Positions 43,351 to 53,090 are shown, counted from the first letter of the stretch. The stretch is 64,000 bases of DNA from Candidatus Aminicenantota bacterium (GCA_026393835.1 JAPKZK010000038.1:1-64000); one strand, 5' to 3'. Numbers and translations: made by a program. Notes: generated by a model not told the origin, from the sequence alone.

Positions 43351-45087
43351 ATGAAAGTAGATGAAGCAAAAAAATATCATAAAATCGATGCAGTAGTGGT
43401 AGGCGCCGGCCTGGCCGGGATGAGGGCCGCGCTGGAGCTCGCCAAAAACGGGCGCCAGGTGGCCGTACTGAGCAAGGTTTACCCGACCCGGTCCCATTCC
43501 GGCGCCGCCCAGGGCGGCATCGCCGCCGCACTGGGCAATACGGCGGAAGACTCGCCGGAGCTCCATATGTTCGATTCGGTCAAAGGCAGCGACTACCTGG
43601 CCGACCAGGATGTCATCGAACTTTTTGTCAATGAAGCCATCAAAACGGTTTATGAACTGGAACATATGGGCGTACCCTTTTCCAGGACCGAGGACGGCCG
43701 CATCAATCAACGGCCCTTCGGCGGCCACAGCTCCCCAAGGGCGTGCTTCTCCGCCGATGTGACGGGACATGTACTCCTGCACACCCTGTACGAACAATGC
43801 GTGAAACACAACGTCCAATTCTACAGCGAATTCCAGGTGTTCTCCCTGTTGATCGAGAACGACATCTCCCGGGGCGTAGTGGCCTGGGATGTCCGTAACG
43901 GCGGCTTGCATATTTTCCATGCCAAAGTGGTCATGCTGGCCACGGGCGGTTACGGACGGGCCTTCAAAATTACCTCCAACGCCCACGCCAATACCGGCGA
44001 TGCGTTGGGTCTGATCCTTGAATGCGGCCTGCCGCTGGAAGATATGGAATTTGTCCAATTCCACCCCACCGGGTTGTATAAACACGGCATCCTGCTTTCC
44101 GAAGCCGCCCGGGGCGAAGGCGCCTATATTACCAACAACCAGGGCGATCGGTTCATGAAGAACTACGCCCCCACCAAGATGGAACTGGCCCCCCGCGACC
44201 TAGTTTCCCGCTCCGAACAGACGGAAATCAACGAGGGCAGGGGCATCGACGGCAAGGATTATGTTTACCTGGACCTGCGCCACATCGGCAAGGAACGCAT
44301 CATGGAACGTCTGCCCCAGGTCTATTTACTGGCGCTCAACTATTTGAATGTAGACGCCCTGACCCAGGCCGTTCCCATCCAGCCCACGGCCCATTATTCC
44401 ATGGGCGGTATCCCGGCCAATATTCACACCGAAGTCATCAAGGACGCCAAAGGTACGGTGGTGAAAGGGCTTTATTCCGCCGGCGAGGCGGCCTGTCATT
44501 CGCTTCACGGCGCCAACCGCCTGGGCACCAACTCCTTGCAAGACGCCGTCACTTTCGGACGCATCGGCGGTATCTATATGTCCGAATTCGTCAAAGCCAA
44601 CGGTTATGAAAACCTCCCGGCCAACCCGCTGGACAGGGCCCAGGCTAAAATCTCCGCCCTGATGGAAGGCAAAGGCAAAGAACGCTACTCGGTTATCCGC
44701 GAAGAACTGCAGGCCAGTATGAGCAAATACGCCGGCGTTTTCCGCTGCGAAGAGGAACTGCTGAAATTGAAAAAGGTTGTCAAGGAACTGCAAGTTCGGT
44801 TCAAAGAGGTTGCCATCGACGATAAAGGGCCCTCCTATAATCTCGATTTACAGGAAGCCTTCGAATTGGGCAACCTTTTAAGTTTTTCCGAGACCATCGC
44901 GGAAGGGGCCCTCGCCCGGAAAGAATCCCGCGGCGCCCATTTCCGCAACGATTATCCTACCCGTGACGATAAGAACTGGCTCAAGCATACCCTGGCCTGG
45001 AAAACCGACGAGGGCGTCAAACTGGATCACTCGAAAGATGTAGTGATTTTCATGGATAGATTCCCGCCGCAGGAAAGGAAATATTAA
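43351..45087 (+). CDS. sdhA: Succinate dehydrogenase flavoprotein subunit SdhA
   Basis: A 578-residue FAD enzyme oxidising succinate to fumarate. The dinucleotide fold is [18 protein letters not shown]. The covalent FAD histidine is in [14 protein letters not shown]. The active-site segments are [27 protein letters not shown] and [15 protein letters not shown]. The C-terminal helical domain has the usual [16 protein letters not shown]. It lies in the order C-D-A-B and feeds electrons to SdhB. Confidence 0.97.
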   Translation: MKVDEAKKYHKIDAVVVGAGLAGMRAALELAKNGRQVAVLSKVYPTRSHSGAAQGGIAAALGNTAEDSPELHMFDSVKGSDYLADQDVIELFVNEAIKTVYELEHMGVPFSRTEDGRINQRPFGGHSSPRACFSADVTGHVLLHTLYEQCVKHNVQFYSEFQVFSLLIENDISRGVVAWDVRNGGLHIFHAKVVMLATGGYGRAFKITSNAHANTGDALGLILECGLPLEDMEFVQFHPTGLYKHGILLSEAARGEGAYITNNQGDRFMKNYAPTKMELAPRDLVSRSEQTEINEGRGIDGKDYVYLDLRHIGKERIMERLPQVYLLALNYLNVDALTQAVPIQPTAHYSMGGIPANIHTEVIKDAKGTVVKGLYSAGEAACHSLHGANRLGTNSLQDAVTFGRIGGIYMSEFVKANGYENLPANPLDRAQAKISALMEGKGKERYSVIREELQASMSKYAGVFRCEEELLKLKKVVKELQVRFKEVAIDDKGPSYNLDLQEAFELGNLLSFSETIAEGALARKESRGAHFRNDYPTRDDKNWLKHTLAWKTDEGVKLDHSKDVVIFMDRFPPQERKY

Positions 45088-45116
45088 AATGAACGGGAAA
45101 ACTAAGGAGATGAACC

Positions 45117-45827
45117 ATGGCTAAAGTAAAAATTAAAGTTAAAATCTTAAGATACAACCCGGAAACCGACTCCAAACCCTACTGGAAATTATATGAGCCG
45201 GAAGTGGAAGACGACTCCACCATACTGGACGTGTTGAACACGATCCACTGGAATATCGACGGTACGGTGTCTTACCGCCGGTCCTGCCGGAGCGCCATCT
45301 GCGGCTCCTGCGCCATGAAGGTGAACGGCCGCAACGTGCTGGCCTGCGAAACCCCCATGCACCAGTTCAAGGGCAACAAATTTAAAATCGAACCCCTGCC
45401 GGGTTTCAAGATCATCAAAGACCTGGTAGTGGACCTGGATGATTTTTTTGCCAAACTGGAACGGATAAAACCCTACTTGATGCTGGAGAAACCCATACCG
45501 GACAAAGAGTTCTACCAGAGCCCCAAAGAGTTTGAACAAATCGTGGAAGTCATCAACTGCATCCTTTGCGGCGCCTGCACCTCCGCCTGTCCCAGTCTAT
45601 GGGGCAATGAGAACTACCTGGGCCCCGCCGCCATGTTAAAAGCGTACCGTTATATCTTCGATTCCAGGGATGACGGGACCGATGAACGGGTCGATATCAT
45701 CAACGACAAGAACGGTATCTGGCGCTGTCATACCATATTCAATTGCATGGAAGCCTGCCCCAAGGACATCAAAATCACCGAATACTTATCCAGGTTAAAA
45801 GTCAAAGCCACTGAGAATTCCATCTAA
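45117..45827 (+). CDS. sdhB: Succinate dehydrogenase iron-sulfur subunit SdhB
   Basis: A 236-residue electron carrier with all three clusters visible. The 2Fe-2S ligands are in CRSAICGSCAMKV plus LACETP. The 4Fe-4S motif is CILCGACTSACP. The 3Fe-4S motif is CHTIFNCMEACPKDI. It passes electrons from SdhA to the quinone site. The stop is followed with no gap by the galE start. Confidence 0.97.
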   Translation: MAKVKIKVKILRYNPETDSKPYWKLYEPEVEDDSTILDVLNTIHWNIDGTVSYRRSCRSAICGSCAMKVNGRNVLACETPMHQFKGNKFKIEPLPGFKIIKDLVVDLDDFFAKLERIKPYLMLEKPIPDKEFYQSPKEFEQIVEVINCILCGACTSACPSLWGNENYLGPAAMLKAYRYIFDSRDDGTDERVDIINDKNGIWRCHTIFNCMEACPKDIKITEYLSRLKVKATENSI

Positions 45828-46832
45828 ATGGCAAGAGAAAACATTTTGGTAACCGGCGGCGCGGGTTATATCGGCAGCCACGTGGCGAGGGACCTTTACG
45901 GTAAAGGCTTCAACCCCGTGGTGCTGGATAACCTGTCCACCGGTTGCCGGGACAATGTCCTTTACGGCGATTTTGTCCTGGGAAATATCAACGATGGCCC
46001 CCTGGTGGCCCGCACCATCCGGGAATACAATATCCGGGGGGTCATCCATTTCGCCGCCTCCATCGTGGTGGAAGAATCCGTCAGCCGCCCCCTGGAATAC
46101 TATGAAAACAATTCCCTGAACGCTTTCCGCCTGGTAAAAACGTGCATTGAAAACGACATCCGGGAATTCGTGTTTTCCTCCACCGCCGCGGTTTACGGCA
46201 TACCCGAAAAAGTTCCCGTGCCCGAGACCGCCCCCATGATTCCCATCAATCCCTACGGGAAATCCAAAGTTGTGACCGAGATGTTGTTGCAGGATGTTTC
46301 AGTCGCTTATCCCGGTTTTCATTACATAGCCCTGCGCTATTTCAATGTCGCCGGCGCCGATGGCGAAGCGCGGCTCGGCCAAAACTACCGGAAACCCACA
46401 CACCTGATGACCCTTGCGCTGCGCACCGCGCTGGGGGACTACCCCGAATTAAAAATCTTCGGCCGCGATTACCCTACCCCGGACGGCACCGCGGTCAGGG
46501 ATTATATCCACATCGACGACCTTTCCGCCGCCCACCTCCTGGCCCTGGGCTATTTGAAAAACGAAAAAAAAAGCCGGGTCTTCAACTGTGGCTACGGCGT
46601 CGGCCGCTCTGTCGCCGAAGTCGTCGCCGCCGCCAGGGAAGTGACGGGCGTCGATTTTCGCGCCGTCCCCTGCGACCGGCGACCGGGCGACGCCCCGGAA
46701 TTGGTGGCCGATTCCCGGCTCATCCGGACCGAATTGGGCTGGATACCCCGGTTCAATGACCTCCATTATATTATCGAAACCGCCTGGAAATGGGAGAAGA
46801 AATTAAAGGAAGAGAGGAAGGTGAGGAAATGA
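45828..46832 (+). CDS. galE: UDP-glucose 4-epimerase
   Basis: A 334-residue short-chain dehydrogenase/reductase interconverting UDP-glucose and UDP-galactose (or the N-acetyl forms). The NAD motif is TGGAGYIGSH. The catalytic set is SSTAAVYG with YGKSK (Tyr-x-x-x-Lys). Substrate segments are RYFNVAGAD and YPTPDGTAVRDYIHIDDL. It begins immediately after sdhB and overlaps the peptidase gene by 4 bp, so it is coupled to both despite the unrelated function. Confidence 0.93.
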   Translation: MARENILVTGGAGYIGSHVARDLYGKGFNPVVLDNLSTGCRDNVLYGDFVLGNINDGPLVARTIREYNIRGVIHFAASIVVEESVSRPLEYYENNSLNAFRLVKTCIENDIREFVFSSTAAVYGIPEKVPVPETAPMIPINPYGKSKVVTEMLLQDVSVAYPGFHYIALRYFNVAGADGEARLGQNYRKPTHLMTLALRTALGDYPELKIFGRDYPTPDGTAVRDYIHIDDLSAAHLLALGYLKNEKKSRVFNCGYGVGRSVAEVVAAAREVTGVDFRAVPCDRRPGDAPELVADSRLIRTELGWIPRFNDLHYIIETAWKWEKKLKEERKVRK

Positions 46833-48790
46833 GGTTTAAAATAATCGGTATCGTATTTTTTATGATAATCGCCGCGGCCGCGCCGCTCCGGGATACCGGG
46901 CAGGAGCAAACAACAGAGACGGAAATGAAGGTCGAAATGAAGACCGAAATTAAGGCCTACGAAGGCCCGGTGGTAAAATACATCATCGACGCCCAACTGA
47001 AACCGGAAGTCCGTAAACTCTCCGGGACCGAAGTCCTCACCTGGGTCAATACTTCCGCCGTCCCCATGGATCACCTCAGGTTTCATCTCTATTATAACGC
47101 CTTCCGCGGCGAAAAAACCACCTTTATGAAGGAGGGCCGGTATACCAAAAAGTCGAAAAAAGAACTGACCCACATAAGATTCGGTGAAATAAAGATCAAC
47201 GAAATCGATCTCATCGGCGGCATGCGCACCGAGGTGTTGACCCGGAAAATCCGTTATCTTTCCCCGGACGACGGCAACGAGAACGACAGCACGGTTATGG
47301 AAATCCCCCTGCCGGAACCCGTGCAGCCCGGGGGTTCCGTCACCCTTAAAATCCAGTTCGTGTTAATGCTGCCCCGGATTTTTCACCGCACCGGCCAGGC
47401 GGACGACTACTTTTTTATTGCCCAGTGGTTTCCCAAGATCGGCGTCTTGCAAGCGGACGGCGCCTGGAACTGTCACCAGTTTCACCGGAACGCCGAGTTC
47501 TTTGCCGATTACGGAGAGTACATTGTCAATATCACCCTGCCGGAAGAATACATCGTGGGCGCCACCGGAAACCTGGTTAAAACCGACAAGCATGTCGACG
47601 GTACTGTAACCTATACCTATGAAGAGAAAAATATCCACGATTTCGCCTGGACCGCTTACCCCGGGTTCAAAAGGATCGAGGAAAAATTTACCCTGAAAGA
47701 CGGCAAGCAAGAAATTCTCATCGAGCTGCTGCTGGCGCCGGGGCATGACCCGGCCATCGACAGGTATCTCCATTCCCTTAAGTACGCCTTATATTTTTTC
47801 CACCGGCGCATCGCCCCTTACCCCTACCGGAAAATAACCGTGGTGGACCCGCCTTTCAAAGGAATCGGGTCCGGCGGCATGGAATATCCCACCTTAATCA
47901 CGGGCGGGTATCTCCGTATGCTGCCCAATGCGTTCAAATTCACCGAAATAGTGACCGTCCATGAATTTGCCCACCAATACTGGTACGGCATCGTGGGCAG
48001 CGATGAGTCCAGGGAAGCCTGGCTGGATGAGGGCGTTACCTCATTTTTCGAGTTGGAGATCATGGATGAGTATTTCAAAGATTCAGCCTCGGCCGTGGAT
48101 TCCCCTTTCATCGATATCGAAATCTGGGAAACCGACCGCGTGCGTTATGCGGCCCTGCTGCCCGGCGACAATGTCAACCAGTACTCATGGCAATTCCTCA
48201 ACGCTGCGCAATACTCCGCCAATGTATATTCCAAAGCCGCCATCTTTTTAAGAAGCCTCAAAAACCTGGTGGGCAAAGAGAAAATGTACGATTTTTTTAA
48301 ATATTACCTGGAAAAATTCAAATTCAAACATCCCACCACCGCCGATTTTATCGAAACCTTCAACACCTTCATGAATGAAGATTTTTCCTGGGCCTTCGAC
48401 CATTATATCAACGGCGATGAAAAAGTAGACAATGAAGTTTATTCCGTCGAATCCGTAAAAATAGATTCCACCGGCGGCAAGGACGCCTATCGCAATGAAG
48501 TTGTATTTTTGCGTAAGGAAGGGTATTTCCCCGTGGACCTGCTGATCAAATTGCAAAACGGCAAAGAGATCAAATCCCTCTGGAAAGAGAAAAACAAATG
48601 GAATCGCATCGTATTCGAGGATCAGTCCCCCATCCGCTATGCCGCGGTGGACCCGGATTACAAGCTGCCCCTGGACTACAATTTCCTCAATAATTCCCGG
48701 ATGCTGGAAGTGGATAAAACCTTTATCCGGCGATTATCGCTAAAGTTCGGCTTTTTCTTCCAGAATTTAATGGGGTTTTTAGTACTTTAA
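46829..48790 (+). CDS. M1 family zinc metallopeptidase, exported
   Basis: 653 residues from ATG 46829, which overlaps the galE stop. An N-terminal signal sequence (MRFKIIGIVFFMIIAAAAP) indicates export. The aminopeptidase features are GGMEYP (GxMEN-like exopeptidase motif) near residue 350 and the zinc site VHEFAHQYWYG, with the third ligand in AWLDEGVTSFFE. A role in periplasmic peptide degradation is likely. The C-terminus ends in a short hydrophobic segment (FFFQNLMGFLVL). Confidence 0.92.
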   Translation: MRFKIIGIVFFMIIAAAAPLRDTGQEQTTETEMKVEMKTEIKAYEGPVVKYIIDAQLKPEVRKLSGTEVLTWVNTSAVPMDHLRFHLYYNAFRGEKTTFMKEGRYTKKSKKELTHIRFGEIKINEIDLIGGMRTEVLTRKIRYLSPDDGNENDSTVMEIPLPEPVQPGGSVTLKIQFVLMLPRIFHRTGQADDYFFIAQWFPKIGVLQADGAWNCHQFHRNAEFFADYGEYIVNITLPEEYIVGATGNLVKTDKHVDGTVTYTYEEKNIHDFAWTAYPGFKRIEEKFTLKDGKQEILIELLLAPGHDPAIDRYLHSLKYALYFFHRRIAPYPYRKITVVDPPFKGIGSGGMEYPTLITGGYLRMLPNAFKFTEIVTVHEFAHQYWYGIVGSDESREAWLDEGVTSFFELEIMDEYFKDSASAVDSPFIDIEIWETDRVRYAALLPGDNVNQYSWQFLNAAQYSANVYSKAAIFLRSLKNLVGKEKMYDFFKYYLEKFKFKHPTTADFIETFNTFMNEDFSWAFDHYINGDEKVDNEVYSVESVKIDSTGGKDAYRNEVVFLRKEGYFPVDLLIKLQNGKEIKSLWKEKNKWNRIVFEDQSPIRYAAVDPDYKLPLDYNFLNNSRMLEVDKTFIRRLSLKFGFFFQNLMGFLVL

Positions 48791-48800
48791 GGAGTCAAAC

Positions 48801-49646
48801 ATGCACGGAATCATCGCTTATTTTCGCGGGTTTGGTTTTAAATGCGTAAGACCGGCGGTATATGCCTGGTTTTTCAATTTTTTATTTACCATTTTCATTT
48901 ACTATGGATATTACCGGGTGTTTTCCATCCCTGCCGGTAAGACCCTGATCCCCTTCGGCGAAAATGCCGGGGTCAAAGCGAACCTCGGCGCCTTTACTTT
49001 CCTGGCGGATATACTCAGGCATTATAAAGGCAGTTTGCCCCTGGTGTTTTCATTGGCGCTGGTATATACCATTGCTTTTATCATCGTCTCCATCTACGTT
49101 TCCGGCGGCGTATATGCCGTGCTGGTGGAAGATGAGAAAACCAATTTTACCAACCTCATCGCCAATTCCACCCAGAATTTTGCCGACATGTTCAAGATTT
49201 CCCTGGTTAATCTCATCAACGTTATCGCGGCTTTAATCGTCCCCGGGGTTTTGCTGCTGGTATTTTTCGATGCCAGGTCCCTGTACTCCAATGAAACCAT
49301 CATCCAGGTTTTTTTCTGGATCTGGGCGGCGGTTACCGCGTTATTTTTAACCTTTTCCACCGCCATATACGATTTTTCACGAATCATTAAATTAAGGGAA
49401 GACAGGGGCTGCTTTTATTCCTTTAAACAAGGAATCATATTTGTCTTTTCCAATAAGCTGGCCATTTTATTTCTTTTTTTACTCTATGGCATATCGCTGG
49501 CGCTTATTTACCTTGCTTACGCTGTTTCCATGGGATTGCAGGAGAGTTTACCCTATGCATTTTTACTTTTCCTGGTATACCAGGCGTTTATGATGGTCAG
49601 GTATTACCTGAAAATAGTCGTAATGCGCGCCGAGGTCCGATTGTAA
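48801..49646 (+). CDS. Polytopic membrane protein, unknown function
   Basis: 281 residues with about six membrane helices, near 20-40, 75-98, 115-150, 165-190, 212-235 and 245-265. No family is recognised with certainty; the layout recalls small conserved integral membrane proteins. ATG 48801 has an SD ('aaggag') and lies 10 bp after the M1 peptidase. It is therefore in the galE-peptidase operon, with the thioredoxin-like gene next. Confidence 0.75.
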   Translation: MHGIIAYFRGFGFKCVRPAVYAWFFNFLFTIFIYYGYYRVFSIPAGKTLIPFGENAGVKANLGAFTFLADILRHYKGSLPLVFSLALVYTIAFIIVSIYVSGGVYAVLVEDEKTNFTNLIANSTQNFADMFKISLVNLINVIAALIVPGVLLLVFFDARSLYSNETIIQVFFWIWAAVTALFLTFSTAIYDFSRIIKLREDRGCFYSFKQGIIFVFSNKLAILFLFLLYGISLALIYLAYAVSMGLQESLPYAFLLFLVYQAFMMVRYYLKIVVMRAEVRL

Positions 49647-49669
49647 ACTAAGAAACAAAGGAGGTTTCC

Positions 49670-50476
49670 ATGATTTGTCCCAATTGTAATCAATATGTAC
49701 CGGACGCTAATTACCGGTGCCCCCATTGCCGTAAAGTATTAAAGCATGGCATCGATCCCCTCGATTTCCAACAAATGCCCCAACAAAGAAAGGCCCGGCA
49801 TGTGACATTTCTATTACTGGCCGTTATTGTCGTTGGATTGGTAGTGGTGGGGTATCTTATATTTTTCAAGGAAACAGGAACAAATAATGTGAACCCGGAT
49901 GCCGTGAAATCCCCGTCTACCGTCTCCAGGAAAGCGAAAACCGTCGCATCTCAAAGTCGCCGTGACGCAGGGGGTGTCCCCGCGGCGACATCTCCTGCCC
50001 GGGATACAGGGGAAACAGGAGCGACTACCGACGCCCTTACGGAAAATGAAACCGGAACCGCCGGCAAAGAAGAGCCGCCTAAACCGGATGACCCTTATGC
50101 GTGGGTCGATAAAGAAGACCCTGAAAAACTCGCGCAAGCGCATGTACCGGGAGAGGAGATCGATATCGAAAAGCTCTTGCATCCCGGTAAAACGACCATA
50201 TTTGATTTTTACAGCGAATATTGTCCCCCGTGCAGGAAAATATCCCCGGCGCTGGTGAAATTGGATTCGAAACGGAAAGACATTGTCGTCGTAAAGATTG
50301 ACATCAACCGGAAGGAAGTGCAGGGGATCGATTGGAATTCGCCGGTGGCGCGCCAGTACGGGTTACGTTCCATCCCGCATTTTGTCATCTACGATTCCAC
50401 CGGGTATCGTACTCATGAAGGTGAAGAAGCGTACCAACAAGTAATGAATCTACTTTCCCAGGAAGGCATCCAGTAA
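49670..50476 (+). CDS. Membrane-anchored thioredoxin-like protein with N-terminal zinc ribbon
   Basis: 268 residues. An N-terminal zinc ribbon (CPNCNQYVPDANYRCPHC, residues 3-20) is followed by one membrane helix near 45-66. A long disordered Thr/Pro/Glu-rich linker comes next, then a thioredoxin fold at ~165-265 with the redox site YCPPCRK and the cis-Pro region SIPHFVIYD. With the ribbon in the cytoplasm, the redox domain would face the periplasm and act in disulfide exchange. A cytoplasmic ribbon joined to a periplasmic thioredoxin is uncommon. Confidence 0.88.
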   Translation: MICPNCNQYVPDANYRCPHCRKVLKHGIDPLDFQQMPQQRKARHVTFLLLAVIVVGLVVVGYLIFFKETGTNNVNPDAVKSPSTVSRKAKTVASQSRRDAGGVPAATSPARDTGETGATTDALTENETGTAGKEEPPKPDDPYAWVDKEDPEKLAQAHVPGEEIDIEKLLHPGKTTIFDFYSEYCPPCRKISPALVKLDSKRKDIVVVKIDINRKEVQGIDWNSPVARQYGLRSIPHFVIYDSTGYRTHEGEEAYQQVMNLLSQEGIQ

Positions 50477-50525
50477 GAGATGGAAAAGCAAAGAGGAATA
50501 TAATTGATCATATTAAGGAGTAAAC

Positions 50526-51503
50526 ATGTTTTTGGCGCCCTTGAATTATGATAAGTATTTTAATAAGGTCTTCTCCAATGAACGAATCGCAAAGAGGTTC
50601 CTGGAGGACTTCCTGGAAACCGGCATAAACGAATTTGAAATGTTGAAAGGCAAACTCCGGGTAACCGACAACGCCTCCCTGGTGGAATTCGATTTCCGCT
50701 GTAAGATCGATAATTCCTTTGTGATCCTTGATATGCAGCAGTGGTATAAGCGAGATGTCACCCAGAGGTTTTACATTTATCATGCCCTCAATACCGGCCT
50801 GCAATTGGAAAAATTACCCTCCAAACGGGTGCTTTACGACTACTCCTATCAAAAATCAAAAAAAGTCGAAGACTACCGCGCCCTACTCCCGGTATTAACC
50901 CTGGTGTGGATGGCGGATGATTCCCTGGACTTCAAGGATGACTATGTGGCTTACTCCATGTCCCCGGAAATCGTGGTGGAATTTGTCAAGAACAAAAAAC
51001 TGTGGCATAAACCGGAAATTGTCGAATTATTGAAAGAACGGGCCAGGCTCCTGGAAGTACTGGATAACCAAACGAAAGAACTCCAATTCCTGGCGAAAAA
51101 CCGCTTGATCTTTATGCTGCAAAAGAACACGGTTAAAAATAAGAACAAAGCCAGGTACGTAAAATGGTTTGAATTTGCCGAAAAAACCAAAAACACCGAC
51201 AATAAAAAAGAAGATTTCCAGGAATACCTGGACGACGAAATCTTTTGCGAAATGATGAAAAGGCTTTCTAAGGATACGTTAACCGACGATGATTTCAGCT
51301 ATATCCAAAACGAAAAAACATTCTGGGAAGAAGTAGAACGATTCGAACAAGGAATTTATGAAGTCGCCTGGAATGAAGGCGAAGCAAAAGGCGAAAAGAG
51401 TAAAGCCCTGGAAATCGCCAGACGGTTGAAAGAAAAAGGTTTTGATGATGATTTGATTGCGGCGATTTCCGGTTTATCTACGGATGAAATCACGCGATTA
51501 TAA
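50526..51503 (+). CDS. Rpn family recombination-promoting nuclease (PD-(D/E)XK)
   Basis: 325 residues. The N-terminus (LNYDKYFNKVFSNERIAKRFLEDFL) and the catalytic strand region SLVEFDFRCKIDNSFVILDMQ (Asp...Asp-x-Gln) fit the Rpn/transposase-like PD-(D/E)XK family. The C-terminal tail (ALEIARRLKEKGFDDDLIAAISGLSTDEITRL) is typical. Members are DNA endonucleases linked to horizontal transfer or phage defence. It has a strong SD ('aaggag'). It opens the accessory island and is followed by repeat and remnant sequence. Confidence 0.88.
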   Translation: MFLAPLNYDKYFNKVFSNERIAKRFLEDFLETGINEFEMLKGKLRVTDNASLVEFDFRCKIDNSFVILDMQQWYKRDVTQRFYIYHALNTGLQLEKLPSKRVLYDYSYQKSKKVEDYRALLPVLTLVWMADDSLDFKDDYVAYSMSPEIVVEFVKNKKLWHKPEIVELLKERARLLEVLDNQTKELQFLAKNRLIFMLQKNTVKNKNKARYVKWFEFAEKTKNTDNKKEDFQEYLDDEIFCEMMKRLSKDTLTDDDFSYIQNEKTFWEEVERFEQGIYEVAWNEGEAKGEKSKALEIARRLKEKGFDDDLIAAISGLSTDEITRL

Positions 51504-51575
51504 ATAGCACATACCCCAAACTCACCCTGGAAGAAAAAAAAAGAACTGGGCATCGAAGGATTTGAGTTCGAATAA
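51504..51575 (+). pseudogene. Degenerate C-terminal coding remnant
   Basis: Just after the Rpn stop, 'cccaaactcaccctggaag' opens PKLTLEE. After a run of nine A, the frame shifts to KELGIEGFEFE with a stop at 51573-51575. It looks like the frameshifted end of another gene. The parent is unknown. Confidence 0.4.
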
Positions 51576-51587
51576 GAAAAGATTCAG

Positions 51588-51629
51588 GCCCACGAATTTC
51601 CACGAATTCCCACGAATTAACGCGAATTT
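51588..51629. repeat. 'cacgaatt' dispersed repeat arm
   Basis: 'gcccacgaatttccacgaat' and the following bases form a forward arm without a visible inverted partner. It abuts the gene remnant at 51631. Confidence 0.8.
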
Positions 51630-51630
51630 A

Positions 51631-51680
51631 CTGGCCATTGCCTTTCCAGGCAAAGAGGTCTTTTTAAATACACAAGAATA
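51631..51680 (+). pseudogene. 3' remnant of an AAA/PD-(D/E)XK gene (like 55930-57708)
   Basis: 'ctggccattgcctttccagg' and the next ~19 bases match, with few changes, the end of the gene at 55930-57708 (57640-57678). It encodes LAIAFPGKEVFL against LAIVFSGKEVFV there. The rest of that gene is missing and replaced by the repeat arm. Confidence 0.6.
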
Positions 51681-52148
51681 ACACCGATAAAAAGTCGACA
51701 ATCGATAATAACCCGGTCCACCTGGGAAAAGCAGCGTGAAAATATTCCCGGAAAGGTTCCCCATTGACTGGTAAGGTCGCAATGATAACAATAAGGATTA
51801 CATTGGTCGTGGTAAGGTCGCGCAGATACAAATAAGTGGTGGTTTGGTCGTGGGAAGGACATCGATTTCCAAATAAGTGGTGGAATGGTCGTGGTAGGGT
51901 CGCGCATAGATTAGAAAGGATTTTTTCTAGCTTATACAGGTCAATAAGACCTTAATAAGCTCGCGCATGCCTTATTAAGCTCGCGCATTCCCTGGGGAGC
52001 ACCCCCATGCCGTGGGAGTCAATCGATAGCCTTAAGAATCAATATATTGCCTTTATAATCTTATTTCTTGACTATCAAGGAAATTTATCGAAACCTTTGC
52101 CTTGAATTTTCGTATAATAAGGATCGGATCGATTAAGGAGTAAATAAA
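51681..52148. repeat. Gene-free stretch with degenerate direct repeats
   Basis: No supported gene. 'aaataagtggtgg' plus 'ggtcgtgg' occurs at 51830-51853 and 51871-51894. 'ggtcgtggtaaggtcgcgc' occurs at 51805-51823 and in variant form at 51887-51905. Two adjacent 20-bp copies of 'ttaataagctcgcgcatgcc' lie at 51952-51991. A TATAAT-like box near 52113 and 'aaggag' precede the XRE gene. Confidence 0.7.
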
Positions 52149-52568
52149 ATGAATAAAAATAGTTTGTTAACGGAAATTGGGCGCCGGTTAAGGTCGGCGC
52201 GCGCGGCTTTAAATTATTCTCGCACCGAAATGGGCGCTCAATTCGGTATTTCAATGACAGGTTATACCAAAAATGAAAACGGCGCGACTGCTCCCCGTAT
52301 TGGCGCGTTGTATAAATTAGGGACCCGTTTTAATATATCGTTGGATTGGTTGATCTGCGGCAAAGGGGCGATGATTTCCAAAGGCCAGGGCACGTTGGCG
52401 GAAAAATTAGGCGTAACAGAATCCCTGATCCTGGATGACGTGAAAGACCTTTTGCGGCACATGGAAAGAATCCCGCGGCTGCGTTATGAAATACTGGGGC
52501 AATTTCACAAGTTCAAAGAAGAGAACATAGATTTGGTATCATCCGCCATGGAAAATCCGGATAAATGA
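52149..52568 (+). CDS. XRE-family transcriptional regulator
   Basis: 139 residues. The N-terminal HTH_3 domain (IGRRLRSARAALNYSRTEMGAQFGISMTGYTKNENG, residues 7-45) binds DNA. LGTRFNISLDWLICGKG continues as in phage-repressor-like regulators. It has its own SD ('aaggag'). It may control the downstream HEPN/MNT genes or the remnant region, but 130 bp and a separate promoter intervene. Confidence 0.88.
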   Translation: MNKNSLLTEIGRRLRSARAALNYSRTEMGAQFGISMTGYTKNENGATAPRIGALYKLGTRFNISLDWLICGKGAMISKGQGTLAEKLGVTESLILDDVKDLLRHMERIPRLRYEILGQFHKFKEENIDLVSSAMENPDK

Positions 52569-52665
52569 GATTTTCTTCCCTGTCCCTGCTTTCCCACAAC
52601 CGTAAATAATAGACAGGAGTGAGTGTTGATTGGTGAATGGTAGAATTGCGAATACTGGATGATTC

Positions 52666-52694
52666 TTGAAAAAATTTAAAAATAATGCTATAGT
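52666..52694 (+). promoter_or_regulatory. Promoter implying a leaderless mRNA for the HEPN gene
   Basis: TTGAAA (52666-52671) and TATAGT (52689-52694) are 17 nt apart. The ATG at 52701 falls at +1, and no SD precedes it. Confidence 0.65.
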
Positions 52695-52700
52695 ATTTCC

Positions 52701-53090
52701 ATGGATGAAAAACAGAGAAAACGATTTGAATTCTGGAAGAATGCTGCAAGCGAAGAAATTAATGCTGCTGCCGTTCTTTTAAAAAATAAAAAACTCCGTC
52801 AATCTCTTTTTTTTATCCATCTTTCCCTGGAAAAGATTCTTAAAGCGCTTTTCATAAAAGAAAAAAAGGAACACCCCCCCATTACCCATAATCTTAAGTA
52901 TATTGCTGAAAAGATTCCCTTGGAACTTCCGGAAAAATATGAGAAATTTCTGATCGAGGCCACGGCCTTTAATATTGAGGCGAGATATCCGGATGAAGAT
53001 AGCTCCCCTCCGGGTTTCCAATATGTTAATGATAAGTATAATGAAGCGATGGAGGTTTTGAAATGGTTACAGAAAAAATCAGGGGAATAA
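52701..53090 (+). CDS. HEPN domain protein (toxin of a HEPN/MNT pair)
   Basis: A 129-residue helical HEPN protein. EFWKNAASEEINAAAVLLKN, SLFFIHLSLEKILKALFI, THNLKYIAEK and EARYPDE are typical of the family, which are RNases or substrates of their MNT partners. I do not see the canonical C-terminal R-x4-6-H motif. It overlaps the nucleotidyltransferase gene by 28 bp, the usual arrangement of such toxin-antitoxin modules, and appears to be translated from a leaderless transcript. Confidence 0.88.
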   Translation: MDEKQRKRFEFWKNAASEEINAAAVLLKNKKLRQSLFFIHLSLEKILKALFIKEKKEHPPITHNLKYIAEKIPLELPEKYEKFLIEATAFNIEARYPDEDSSPPGFQYVNDKYNEAMEVLKWLQKKSGE

